64,000 nucleotides of DNA from contig NZ_JARVKV010000001.1 in NCBI RefSeq assembly GCF_029813835.1, forward strand, positions 62,001-126,000, given 5' to 3'. Source of the stretch: Streptomyces sp. DH37 (GTDB lineage Bacteria; Actinomycetota; Actinomycetes; Streptomycetales; Streptomycetaceae). The position numbers were made by a program, and so were the translations under genes. Below, piece by piece: positions 35,111 through 42,653 of this stretch. How positions within the stretch are numbered: the stretch's first letter is position 1; each line of letters opens with the position of its first letter. The notes under the pieces were generated by a model. It saw only the letters and a list, made by a program, of their open reading frames with translations. It searched no databases and was not told the DNA's origin.

Positions 35111-36295
35111 GTGCGCTTCCGCCACCCCGACGGCTCCACCGTCCACCTCGCCTACTGCACCAACGTCCATCCCGCCGAGGACCTCGACGGGGTGCGCCGC
35201 CAGCTCCGCGAGCACGCCGAGCCCGTACGCCGCCGCCTCGGCCGCGACCGCCTCGGCATCGGCCTGTGGCTGGCCCGCGACGCCGCCCGCGCCCTCACCT
35301 CCGACCCCGCCGCCGTGCGCGCGCTGCGCTCCGAGCTCGACGACCGCGGCCTGGAGGTCGTCACCCTCAACGGCTTCCCGTACCGGGGCTTCGGCGACCA
35401 GGTCGTCAAGCACCGCGTGTACCGGCCCGACTGGACCGAGCCCGAGCGGCTGGAGCACACCACCGACCTCGCCCGCCTCCTGGCCGCGCTGCTGCCCGAC
35501 GACGTGACCGAGGGCAGCGTCTCCACCCTGCCGCTGGCCTGGCGCACCGGCTTCGACGCGCGGCGCGCGGAAGCCGCCCGCGGCGCGCTCACCACCCTCA
35601 CCCGGCGGCTCGACGCCCTCGGCGAACTCACCGGCCGCTCCATCCGCGTCGGGCTCGAACCCGAACCCGGCTGCACCGTCGAGACCACCGCCGACGCCGT
35701 CCGCGCCCTCACCGCCCCCGGCGCCCCGCCGCGCGAGCGCGTCGGCCTCTGCCTGGACACCTGCCACCTCGCCACCCAGTTCGAGGACCCCGACGAGGCC
35801 CTGGACGGCCTGGCCTCCGCCGGCGTCCCCGTCGTCAAGGCCCAGCTCTCCGCCGCCCTGCACGCCGACGAACCGCGCGAGGCGTCCGTACGGAAGGCGC
35901 TCGCCGCCTTCGCCGAACCGCGGTTCCTGCACCAGACCCGCGTCCGCACCCCCGACGGCACCGTCCTGGGCACCGACGACCTCGACCGGGCCCTCGCCGA
36001 CGACGGTCCCCTGCCCGCCACCGGCCCCTGGCGCGCCCACTTCCATGTCCCCCTGCACGCCGCGCCCGAGCCGCCGCTCACCTCCACCCTGCCGGTCCTG
36101 CGCGACACCCTGGCCCGGCTCGTCGGCGGACCCGAACCGCTCACCCGCCACCTGGAGGTCGAGACCTACACCTGGCAGGCCCTCCCGCCCGCGCTGCGGC
36201 CCCGCACCCGGGCCCAGCTCGCCGACGGCATCGCCGCCGAACTCGACCTCGCCCGCGACCTGCTGACCGAACTGGGACTGAAGGAGCTGCCGTGA
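35111..36295 (+). CDS. eboE: Metabolite traffic protein EboE (TIM barrel)
   Basis: Protein of 394 residues with the EboE layout. The opening YCTNVHPAEDLDGVRRQL is followed by GIGLWLARDAARAL, VVTLNGFPYRGFGDQVVKHRVYRPDW, the glutamate in GLEPEPGCTVET, LCLDTCHLATQFEDP, KAQLSAALH and the C-terminal HLEVETYTWQALPP. It is a distant member of the xylose-isomerase-like barrels with family-specific insertions. EboE proteins belong to operons needed in cyanobacteria for moving the scytonemin precursor to the periplasm. The start is GTG 35111; its stop overlaps the GTG of the next gene. Length matches family members. Confidence 0.88.
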   Translation: MRFRHPDGSTVHLAYCTNVHPAEDLDGVRRQLREHAEPVRRRLGRDRLGIGLWLARDAARALTSDPAAVRALRSELDDRGLEVVTLNGFPYRGFGDQVVKHRVYRPDWTEPERLEHTTDLARLLAALLPDDVTEGSVSTLPLAWRTGFDARRAEAARGALTTLTRRLDALGELTGRSIRVGLEPEPGCTVETTADAVRALTAPGAPPRERVGLCLDTCHLATQFEDPDEALDGLASAGVPVVKAQLSAALHADEPREASVRKALAAFAEPRFLHQTRVRTPDGTVLGTDDLDRALADDGPLPATGPWRAHFHVPLHAAPEPPLTSTLPVLRDTLARLVGGPEPLTRHLEVETYTWQALPPALRPRTRAQLADGIAAELDLARDLLTELGLKELP

Positions 36296-37686
36296 CCCCG
36301 GCCGCGAGCCGCCGCCCGACCCCCCTGCTCGTCCTCGACGTCGTCGGGCTGACGCCCCGGCTGCTGGAGCACATGCCCCGCCTGCGCGACCTGGCGGACA
36401 CCGGGTCGTACGCGCCCCTGGGCACCGTCCTGCCCGCCGTCACCTGCTCCGTCCAGGCCACCTTCCTCACCGGCACCACCCCCGCCGGGCACGGCGTCGT
36501 CGGCAACGGCTGGTACTTCCGCGACCTCGGCGAGGTGCTCCTGTGGCGCCAGCACAACGGGCTGGTCGGCGGCGACCGGCTGTGGGACGCCGCCCGCCGC
36601 GCCCACCCCGGCTACACCGTGGCCAACATCTGCTGGTGGTACGCGATGGGCGCCGACACCGACATCACCGTCACCCCGCGCCCCGTCTACCGCGCCGACG
36701 GCCGCAAGGAACCCGACTGCTACACCCGGCCCCCGGAGCTCCACGGCGAACTGACCGACGCGCTCGGCGCCTTCCCCCTCTTCCAGTACTGGGGTCCCGG
36801 GGCCGGCCTCGCCTCCTCGCGGTGGATCGCCGACGCCACCCGCCACGTCCTCCGCACCCGCCGGCCCGACCTGGCCCTCGCCTACGTCCCCCACCTGGAC
36901 TACGACCTCCAGCGCCACGGCCCCGACGACCCGCGCTCCCTCGCCGCCGCGGCCGAACTCGACCGCACCCTCGCCCCGCTGGTGGACGACGCCCGCGCCG
37001 AGGGCCGCACCGTCGTCGTCCTCTCCGAGTACGGCATCACCCCCGTCAGCAGGCCCGTGGACGTCAACCGGGCGCTGCGCCGGGCCGGGCTCCTGGAGGT
37101 CCACACCCAGGACGGCATGGAGTACCTCGATCCCGGCGCGTCCCGCGCCTTCGCCGTCGCCGACCACCAGATCGCCCACGTCTACGTGAAGCGGCCCGAG
37201 GACCTCGGCGCCGCGCGCGCCGTCCTCGCCGGCCTGCCCGGCGTGGACGAGCTCCTCGACGAGGAGGGCAAGAAGGCCCACGGCCTGGACCACCCGCGCT
37301 CCGGGGAACTGGTGGCGGTCGCCGAACCCGGCGCCTGGTTCACCTACTACTACTGGCTCGACGACGACCGCGCCCCCGACTTCGCCCGGACGGTCGAGAT
37401 CCACCGCAAACCCGGCTACGACCCGGCCGAGCTGTTCATGGACCCCCTCGACCCGTACGTCCGCGTCCGCGCCGCCGCCGCCCTGGCCCGCAAGAGGCTC
37501 GGGATGCGCTACCGCATGGCCGTCGTCCCCCTCGACCCCTCGCCCGTGCGGGGCAGCCACGGACGCCTGCCCGCCGGCGAGGACGACGGGCCGGTCCTGA
37601 TCTGCTCGCGCCCCGGCGCCGTCGGCGGCCCCGTCGCGGCGACCGACGTCAAGGGCCTCCTGCTCGGCCTCGCCGGGCTCTCCTGA
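36292..37686 (+). CDS. eboF: Alkaline-phosphatase-superfamily phosphodiesterase (EboF-like)
   Basis: Protein of 464 residues of the nucleotide pyrophosphatase/phosphodiesterase branch. Metal ligands and nucleophile are apparent: Asp16 in LLVLDVVGL, Thr51 in PAVTCSVQATFLTGTTPAGHG, HLDYDLQRHGP, LSEYGI and VADHQIAH. It lacks a signal peptide, so it should act in the cytoplasm on a nucleotide- or lipid-linked phosphoester. It overlaps eboE by the GTGA arrangement and ends the overlapping run of genes. In ebo operons this enzyme is the last core member. Confidence 0.87.
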   Translation: MTPAASRRPTPLLVLDVVGLTPRLLEHMPRLRDLADTGSYAPLGTVLPAVTCSVQATFLTGTTPAGHGVVGNGWYFRDLGEVLLWRQHNGLVGGDRLWDAARRAHPGYTVANICWWYAMGADTDITVTPRPVYRADGRKEPDCYTRPPELHGELTDALGAFPLFQYWGPGAGLASSRWIADATRHVLRTRRPDLALAYVPHLDYDLQRHGPDDPRSLAAAAELDRTLAPLVDDARAEGRTVVVLSEYGITPVSRPVDVNRALRRAGLLEVHTQDGMEYLDPGASRAFAVADHQIAHVYVKRPEDLGAARAVLAGLPGVDELLDEEGKKAHGLDHPRSGELVAVAEPGAWFTYYYWLDDDRAPDFARTVEIHRKPGYDPAELFMDPLDPYVRVRAAAALARKRLGMRYRMAVVPLDPSPVRGSHGRLPAGEDDGPVLICSRPGAVGGPVAATDVKGLLLGLAGLS

Positions 37687-37738
37687 CCGCCGCCCCCGAC
37701 CGCACCCGTCCACCCGGACCCGCCCAAGGAGCCGCGAC

Positions 37739-38752
37739 GTGACCTCACACGACGAACTCGCCCACCTCATCCGCCGCCGCGGCCTCCTCGGCGTCGCCGC
37801 CGGGACGGCCGCCGCCGCCCTCCTCGGCGCGGCCGCCGGCGGTACCGCGGCGGCCGCGTCCCGCCGTCCCGGCGGTCCGCTCGTCCCCCGGGACAGGCTC
37901 GGCGTCCAGCTCTACAGCCTCCGCGACCAGGTCTCCACCGTCGGCTTCGCCCGCGTCTTCGAAGAGCTGCGGCGCCAGGGCTACGCCGAGGTCGAGTTCG
38001 CGGGCTACTCCCAGGGCTCGGCGGGCCCCATCACCCTGAGGCGGCTGCGCCGCCTGGTCCGCGACAACGGGCTGCGGGCCGTCGGCAGCCATGTCGGCTA
38101 CTACTCCCCGGACCCGAACGCCTACACCTTCGCCACCAACCTGGAGAAGGTCCTCGACGACGCCCAGGAACTGGGGCTGAAGCACATCGGCACCGCCAGC
38201 GGACCGTTCCGCCACGGTTCCACGGTCGACGCCTGGAAGCGGGCCGCGGAGGACTTCAACACCTACGGCGCCGCCGCCCGCGCCCGCGGCATGAAGTTCT
38301 ACCAGCACAACCACGCCGAGGAGTTCTCCTTCGCGAGCGACCGCCCCGACGTGCGCCTGTACGACGTGCTGCTGGCGGAGACCGACCCCGACCTGGTCCA
38401 CCTGGAGATGGACGTCTACTGGGCGTACTGCGGGCAGTTCCGCTTCAGCACCCGCCCCGACGGGGTCCCCGCGCCCTTCGACCCGATCGACTACGTCCTG
38501 GCGGCCCCGCACCGCTACCCGCTGTTCCACGTGAAGGACGGCGAGAGCGACCCGTCGGCCCGCGACGGCTACCGCATGACGGACGTCGGCGACGGCGACA
38601 TCGACTACCAGCGGTTCATCGGCGGGGTCGAGCGGCTCTCCCGCCGCCGCGACCACCACTGGATCGCCGAACACGACGACCCCGGCGACTCCTTCCGCTT
38701 CGCCCGCCGCTCCGCCGCCCATCTGCGCTCGCTGCGCGAGGACGGCTGCTGA
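37739..38752 (+). CDS. Tat-exported sugar phosphate isomerase/epimerase-like protein
   Basis: Protein of 337 residues with a twin-arginine signal (IRRRGLLGVAAGTAAAALLG, about 11-31) and then a xylose-isomerase-like barrel: LGVQLYSLRDQVSTVG, YAEVEFAGYS, QHNHAEEFSF, VHLEMDVYWAYCGQ, PLFHVKDGE and WIAEHDDPGDSF. It resembles exported barrels found with DUF1080, ThuA and Gfo/Idh genes in glycoside-breakdown loci, where related enzymes can act as lyases on 3-keto-sugars rather than as isomerases. Start GTG 37739 with AAGGAG upstream, 52 bp after eboF, so it may share its transcript. A strong terminator follows. Confidence 0.87.
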   Translation: MTSHDELAHLIRRRGLLGVAAGTAAAALLGAAAGGTAAAASRRPGGPLVPRDRLGVQLYSLRDQVSTVGFARVFEELRRQGYAEVEFAGYSQGSAGPITLRRLRRLVRDNGLRAVGSHVGYYSPDPNAYTFATNLEKVLDDAQELGLKHIGTASGPFRHGSTVDAWKRAAEDFNTYGAAARARGMKFYQHNHAEEFSFASDRPDVRLYDVLLAETDPDLVHLEMDVYWAYCGQFRFSTRPDGVPAPFDPIDYVLAAPHRYPLFHVKDGESDPSARDGYRMTDVGDGDIDYQRFIGGVERLSRRRDHHWIAEHDDPGDSFRFARRSAAHLRSLREDGC

Positions 38753-38791
38753 GCGCCGGCGACGACCGGGCGGCGGACCGGGGCGCGGCGC

Positions 38792-38821
38792 GTCCCCCTC
38801 GCGCGCTCGCGCGAGGGGGAC
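38792..38821. terminator. Bidirectional terminator hairpin
   Basis: Perfect 14-bp inverted repeat (GTCCCCCTCGCGCG and its complement) around CT, midway between the stop codons of the convergent isomerase and laccase genes. Confidence 0.8.
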
Positions 38822-38842
38822 GTCCCGCGGGGTCGGGGCCGG

Positions 38843-39868
38843 TCAGGGGTGCTCGTGCCCCGGGGGGTGGTGCGGCTCGTGGCCGGGGACGGTGCCGTCG
38901 GGCTTGGCCACCAGGAGCAGCCCGGCCATGCCCATGTCGGAGTGGCTCTGGACGTGGCAGTGGTACATCCACGCCCCGGCGCCCACGTTCTCCCCGGCCC
39001 TCACCTGGAACCCGAACGAGTCGGCGGGGCCGGTGATCTTGTTGTCGATGACGCGGCTGGGGTCGTCCGGGCCCTCCAGCAGGCCCGTACGGTTGTCCGC
39101 CCAGCGGTGACCGTGCAGGTGGAACGTGTGGTAGTACTCGCCGTGCGTGATCATGACGATCTCGACCCGGTCGCCCACGGTCGCCTCGAAGTCCGGGGTC
39201 TCGCCGGCTCCCCTGTTGTTGATCGTCATGTCGTTGAAGACGATGGTGAACTGCCTGTCCGGCAGGACGTCGCCCTTCCGGCGGACCACCACCGGCCCGT
39301 ACAGGCCCCTGCGGATGCCGCCGGTGCCGTGCTCGGTGCCGACGACGTGGTCGTGGTAGTGCCAGTACCCGGCGCTGCCCGGCCGCCAGGTGCCGTCCCT
39401 GCGCCTTCCGGGCTCGTGGGTGCGCCAGGTGTAGGTGCGCCTTCCGCCCGGCGGCACGGTGCTGCGGCTCATCCGGGTGCCGTCGTTGTCGATGTCGTAG
39501 TCGACGCCGTGCACATGGAGGCTGACCTCCACGTCCGTCGTGTTCTCGAACTCGATGTGCAGGGTGTCGCCCTCGACCAGCTCGATCACGGGACCCGGGA
39601 TGGTGGCCCCGCCCTTCTCCAGGCCGTAGCCCATCTGCCCGCCGGGCAGCCGCTCGGCGTACATCCTCATGTGGCGGACCTCGCCCCCGGCCCGCGCCCG
39701 GCGGACCGCCTCCCCCGCGGCCGCGGGCGCGGCCGTCCCCGCGGCGGAAGCGGGGGCGGGGGCGCCGGCGACCGGAACGGCCGTGCCCACGGCCGCGGCG
39801 GCCGCGCCGCCGGCGAGGAACCGCCGGCTGAAGGTGCGTCGGGGGATGTTGCCGGCTGCCTCGGTCAT
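38843..39868 (-). CDS. Two-domain multicopper oxidase (small laccase, SLAC type)
   Basis: Secreted laccase-like oxidase of 341 residues. The Tat signal is [20 protein letters not shown] (about 9-28). All four copper-binding motifs are present: [26 protein letters not shown] and [15 protein letters not shown], the last supplying type-1 copper ligands. The two-domain size and motif order match the trimeric small laccases of streptomycetes, which oxidise phenolic or metal substrates with O2. The His-rich C-terminus ([13 protein letters not shown]) is typical. The start is ATG 39868 with GGGAGAG upstream; longer frames lack a signal at the right place. It diverges from the sugar-dehydrogenase gene, raising the idea of linked electron transfer. 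Confidence 0.92.
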   Translation of the reverse strand: MTEAAGNIPRRTFSRRFLAGGAAAAAVGTAVPVAGAPAPASAAGTAAPAAAGEAVRRARAGGEVRHMRMYAERLPGGQMGYGLEKGGATIPGPVIELVEGDTLHIEFENTTDVEVSLHVHGVDYDIDNDGTRMSRSTVPPGGRRTYTWRTHEPGRRRDGTWRPGSAGYWHYHDHVVGTEHGTGGIRRGLYGPVVVRRKGDVLPDRQFTIVFNDMTINNRGAGETPDFEATVGDRVEIVMITHGEYYHTFHLHGHRWADNRTGLLEGPDDPSRVIDNKITGPADSFGFQVRAGENVGAGAWMYHCHVQSHSDMGMAGLLLVAKPDGTVPGHEPHHPPGHEHP

Positions 39869-39965
39869 GGCTCTCCCAACTCGCGCTGCGGTGGAGGGGG
39901 CTGACGGGGTGCATGGGTGGCGGGACAACGCCACGGTAGACCGGTGGTCTCCGTTCGTCCACATT

Positions 39966-39983
39966 CGAGACAAAGTTTGTTCG
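39966..39983. promoter_or_regulatory. Inverted repeat in laccase / dehydrogenase control region
   Basis: CGAGACAAAGTTTGTTCG, whose core ACAAAGTTTGT is a perfect 11-bp palindrome. It lies about 100 bp upstream of each divergent gene, so it may serve either. Confidence 0.4.
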
Positions 39984-39999
39984 ATGTCGGTCATAGCTG

Positions 40000-40028
40000 T
40001 TGGCGAGCCGCGAAAAGAGGTCTAGTTT
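40000..40028 (+). promoter_or_regulatory. Promoter of ThuA/PQQ dehydrogenase gene
   Basis: TTGGCG (40000-40005), 17-bp spacer, TAGTTT (40023-40028), 48 bp before the start codon and abutting the palindrome at 40029-40040. Confidence 0.5.
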
Positions 40029-40040
40029 CAACGGCCGTTG
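40029..40040. promoter_or_regulatory. Palindromic operator CAACGGCCGTTG
   Basis: Perfect 12-bp palindrome immediately after the -10 box of the dehydrogenase promoter, covering the expected transcription start; a likely repressor site. Confidence 0.55.
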
Positions 40041-40076
40041 CTCCGACCGGAGACGACCGGAGAAGGTGAGTGGACC

Positions 40077-42653
40077 ATGCGGCACGCACCGCATCGACTT
40101 CCCTCGGCGAGACGAGGGACCAGCACACTGCACCTCGGAAAGCGACGCGGCCTCCTCGCCGCCCTCATGACCGGCGCCATCACCGCGACCCTGCTGGGCG
40201 GCACACCGGCCGCCGCCCGTCTCGACCCGGACCCTCCGGCGCCGAAGCTCCGCCTGGCGTCCCCGCCGGGTGGGGAGGACGTCCGCGTCCTGGTCTTCCA
40301 CGCCTCCGCCGGCGAGGAACCGCCGACGGTGGACGCCGGGATCGAGGCCGTCGAACGGATCGGGAGGACCGGCCCCGCCGCCGAGCGCTTCAGGGTCGAC
40401 GCCACCGACGACGCCTCGGTCTTCTCCTCGAAGAGGCTCGGCAGGTACAACGCGGTCGTCTTCCTCACCGGCGGCGGGGACGTGCTGGACCCCGAGCAGG
40501 AAGCGGGACTGGAGAGCTACCTGGAGGCCGGGGGCGGGTTCCTCGGCATCCACGGCGCGGCACGCGCCGAACCGTACTCGTCGTGGTTCACCGGCCTGGT
40601 CGGAGCCCGGCCGGCGGCCGGCGGGACGGAAGCGGTGCGACGCGCCGTCGTCGAGGTCGGCGACCGCGCGCATCCGGCCACGAAGGACCTCCCGCTGGAG
40701 TGGAAGCGGTCCGACCGGTGGATCGACTGGGAGGCCAACCCCTCGGGGAAGGTGCACACGGTCGCGCGGGTGCGCGAGGAGCCCCGCGGACCGGGAGCGG
40801 ACGCGGGGGACTGGGACCACCCCGTCTCCTGGTGCCGCGACTACGACGGCGGCCGGTCCTTCTACACCGCCATGGGCGGTACGGCGGCGAGCTTCCGGGA
40901 GACCGACTTCCGCACCCATCTGCGCGGCGCGCTGATGTGGACCACGCGCCTGGCCCGCGCCGACTGCAAGGCGACCATCACCGCCCACTACGAGGCCGAG
41001 CGGCTCACCCGGCCCAACCAGCCGGGGCGGACCGACCAGATCGGCGAACCGCACGGGCTCGTCACCGCCCCCGACGGCCGGGTCTTCTACATCGGCCGCG
41101 GCGGCGGCGCCGCCGGGGACCCGGTGAGGACCGACTGGAACGACCCCGGGATCGGCAGGGGCGAGGGCACCGTCCACGTGTGGGACCCCAGGACGCGGGA
41201 GGTCACCCTCGTCGGCACCCTGGACGTCTTCGGCAACAAGGGCGGCGGCGGGGAACTGACCAAGAACGAGGAGGGACTGGTCGGCATCGAACTCGACCCC
41301 GACTTCCCCGACAACGGCTGGGTCTACCTCCACTGGACCCCGCACTCGCGGATCGACCGCGACACGCGCACGGCCGAGCGCCGGGTCTCCCGCTTCACCC
41401 TGGACCCCGGGACGAACCGGCTCGACCTTTCCTCGGAGAAGGTCCTGCTGAAGTGGCCCGTCCAGATCCACAGCTGCTGCCACGCGGGCGGCGGCATGGC
41501 CTGGGACTCCAAGGGCAACCTCTACATCGCCACCGGCGACAACAACTCCTCCGGTTTCAGCGACGGCTACTCCGGCAACAACCCGGAACCGAACTTCCGG
41601 GGCGGGGCCTTCGCCGACGCCCGCCGCACCTCCGGCAACACCAACAACCTCAACGGGAAGATCCTGCGCATCCACCCCGAGGACGACGGGACGTACACCA
41701 TCCCCGAGGGCAACCTCTTCACGGGCAGGGAGCAGGACGAGGGCGGCGGCAAGACCCGCGGCGAGATCTACGTCATGGGCGTCCGCAACCCGGCCCGCAT
41801 CGCCGTCGACCGGGAGACCGACGTCCTCCACGCCGGGTGGGTCGGCCCGGACGCCTCCGCGCCCAGCCCCGTGTGGGGACCGGCGAAGTACGACACCTTC
41901 GCGGCCATCACCAGGGCGGGCAACCACGGCTGGCCGTTCTGCATGGGCAACAAGCAGCCCTACCGGGACCGCAACCTGCCCGACCCGGGCAAGCCGCTCG
42001 GCTGGTACGACTGCGACCGCCCGAGGAACGAGTCCCCCCACAACGACGGCCTGGTGAACCTCCCCCCGGTCACCTCCAACACCATCTGGTACTCCCCCCA
42101 GGGCGGCGCCCCCGACTTCCCGCGCGACGCCGACGGCGTACCCAGCTACCGGCTGGAGGAGCAGGAGCTGCTGCTCCCGTGGCTCAGGGGCGGCGGCCAG
42201 GCCGCGATGAACGGGCCCGTCTACCGCCACGACGCCGGAAGCGGCAGCGCGCACAAGTGGCCGGAGTACTGGGACGGCAAGTGGTTCGTCGGCGACCTCT
42301 ACGACGGCGACCAGCCGCGGCACGCGGTCCTCACCGACCCGAAGACGGTCGGCAGGGGCGGCCTGCCCGTGCACGCCGAGAGCCTGGACGGGATCGTCCC
42401 CGTGGGCCGGGGAGGCATCCGCAACCTCATGGACTGGCGTTTCGGGCCCGACGGGGCGCTGTACGTCCTCGACTACGGGCGCGGCTTCTTCACCTACGAC
42501 GACGCGTCGGCGCTGTGGCGCGTCACCTACCACGGCGGCGAGGCGACCCCGCCGCCCGGCGATCTGATCGGCGCGGACGGGACAACGGACAAGGCTGACA
42601 AGACAGACGAGACAGTTGAGACGAGCAAGACGGACGAGGGGGCGGAGCGGTGA
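40077..42653 (+). CDS. Secreted ThuA domain - PQQ-type sugar dehydrogenase fusion
   Basis: Protein of 858 residues with an N-terminal export signal (RRGLLAALMTGAITATLLGG, about 36-55). A ThuA-like domain follows (about 67-290: VRVLVFHASAGEEPPTVDAG, VFLTGGGDVLDPEQEAGLESYLEAGGG in part, GIHGAA, WFTGLVGA). Then a beta-propeller of the glucose/sorbosone dehydrogenase type (about 320-820) has GEPHGLVTAPDGRVFYIGRGG, GLVGIELDPDFPDNGWVYLHW, NLYIATGDNNSS, NGKILRIHPEDDG and GVRNPARIAVD. The ThuA fold occurs with 3-keto-sugar metabolism; the propeller family oxidises sugars with PQQ. The C-terminal tail is Lys/Asp/Thr-rich. Start ATG 40077. The stop overlaps the next GTG, so both secreted proteins are made together. 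Confidence 0.9.
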   Translation: MRHAPHRLPSARRGTSTLHLGKRRGLLAALMTGAITATLLGGTPAAARLDPDPPAPKLRLASPPGGEDVRVLVFHASAGEEPPTVDAGIEAVERIGRTGPAAERFRVDATDDASVFSSKRLGRYNAVVFLTGGGDVLDPEQEAGLESYLEAGGGFLGIHGAARAEPYSSWFTGLVGARPAAGGTEAVRRAVVEVGDRAHPATKDLPLEWKRSDRWIDWEANPSGKVHTVARVREEPRGPGADAGDWDHPVSWCRDYDGGRSFYTAMGGTAASFRETDFRTHLRGALMWTTRLARADCKATITAHYEAERLTRPNQPGRTDQIGEPHGLVTAPDGRVFYIGRGGGAAGDPVRTDWNDPGIGRGEGTVHVWDPRTREVTLVGTLDVFGNKGGGGELTKNEEGLVGIELDPDFPDNGWVYLHWTPHSRIDRDTRTAERRVSRFTLDPGTNRLDLSSEKVLLKWPVQIHSCCHAGGGMAWDSKGNLYIATGDNNSSGFSDGYSGNNPEPNFRGGAFADARRTSGNTNNLNGKILRIHPEDDGTYTIPEGNLFTGREQDEGGGKTRGEIYVMGVRNPARIAVDRETDVLHAGWVGPDASAPSPVWGPAKYDTFAAITRAGNHGWPFCMGNKQPYRDRNLPDPGKPLGWYDCDRPRNESPHNDGLVNLPPVTSNTIWYSPQGGAPDFPRDADGVPSYRLEEQELLLPWLRGGGQAAMNGPVYRHDAGSGSAHKWPEYWDGKWFVGDLYDGDQPRHAVLTDPKTVGRGGLPVHAESLDGIVPVGRGGIRNLMDWRFGPDGALYVLDYGRGFFTYDDASALWRVTYHGGEATPPPGDLIGADGTTDKADKTDETVETSKTDEGAER

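Noticed and set aside
33068..36151. 1027-residue minus-strand frame opposite the ebo genes
   Set aside because: Low-complexity Gly/Val/Glu composition typical of antisense GC-rich frames; the plus-strand genes have family motifs and overlap correctly.
30558..37686. Housekeeping inositol biosynthesis locus
   Set aside because: The coupled EboA, EboB, EboE and EboF genes and UbiA protein do not belong to housekeeping inositol synthesis.
38616..42533. 1305-residue minus-strand open frame through the dehydrogenase and laccase region
   Set aside because: Only its short part overlapping the laccase has meaning, and that in another frame; the rest is antisense to the secreted dehydrogenase.
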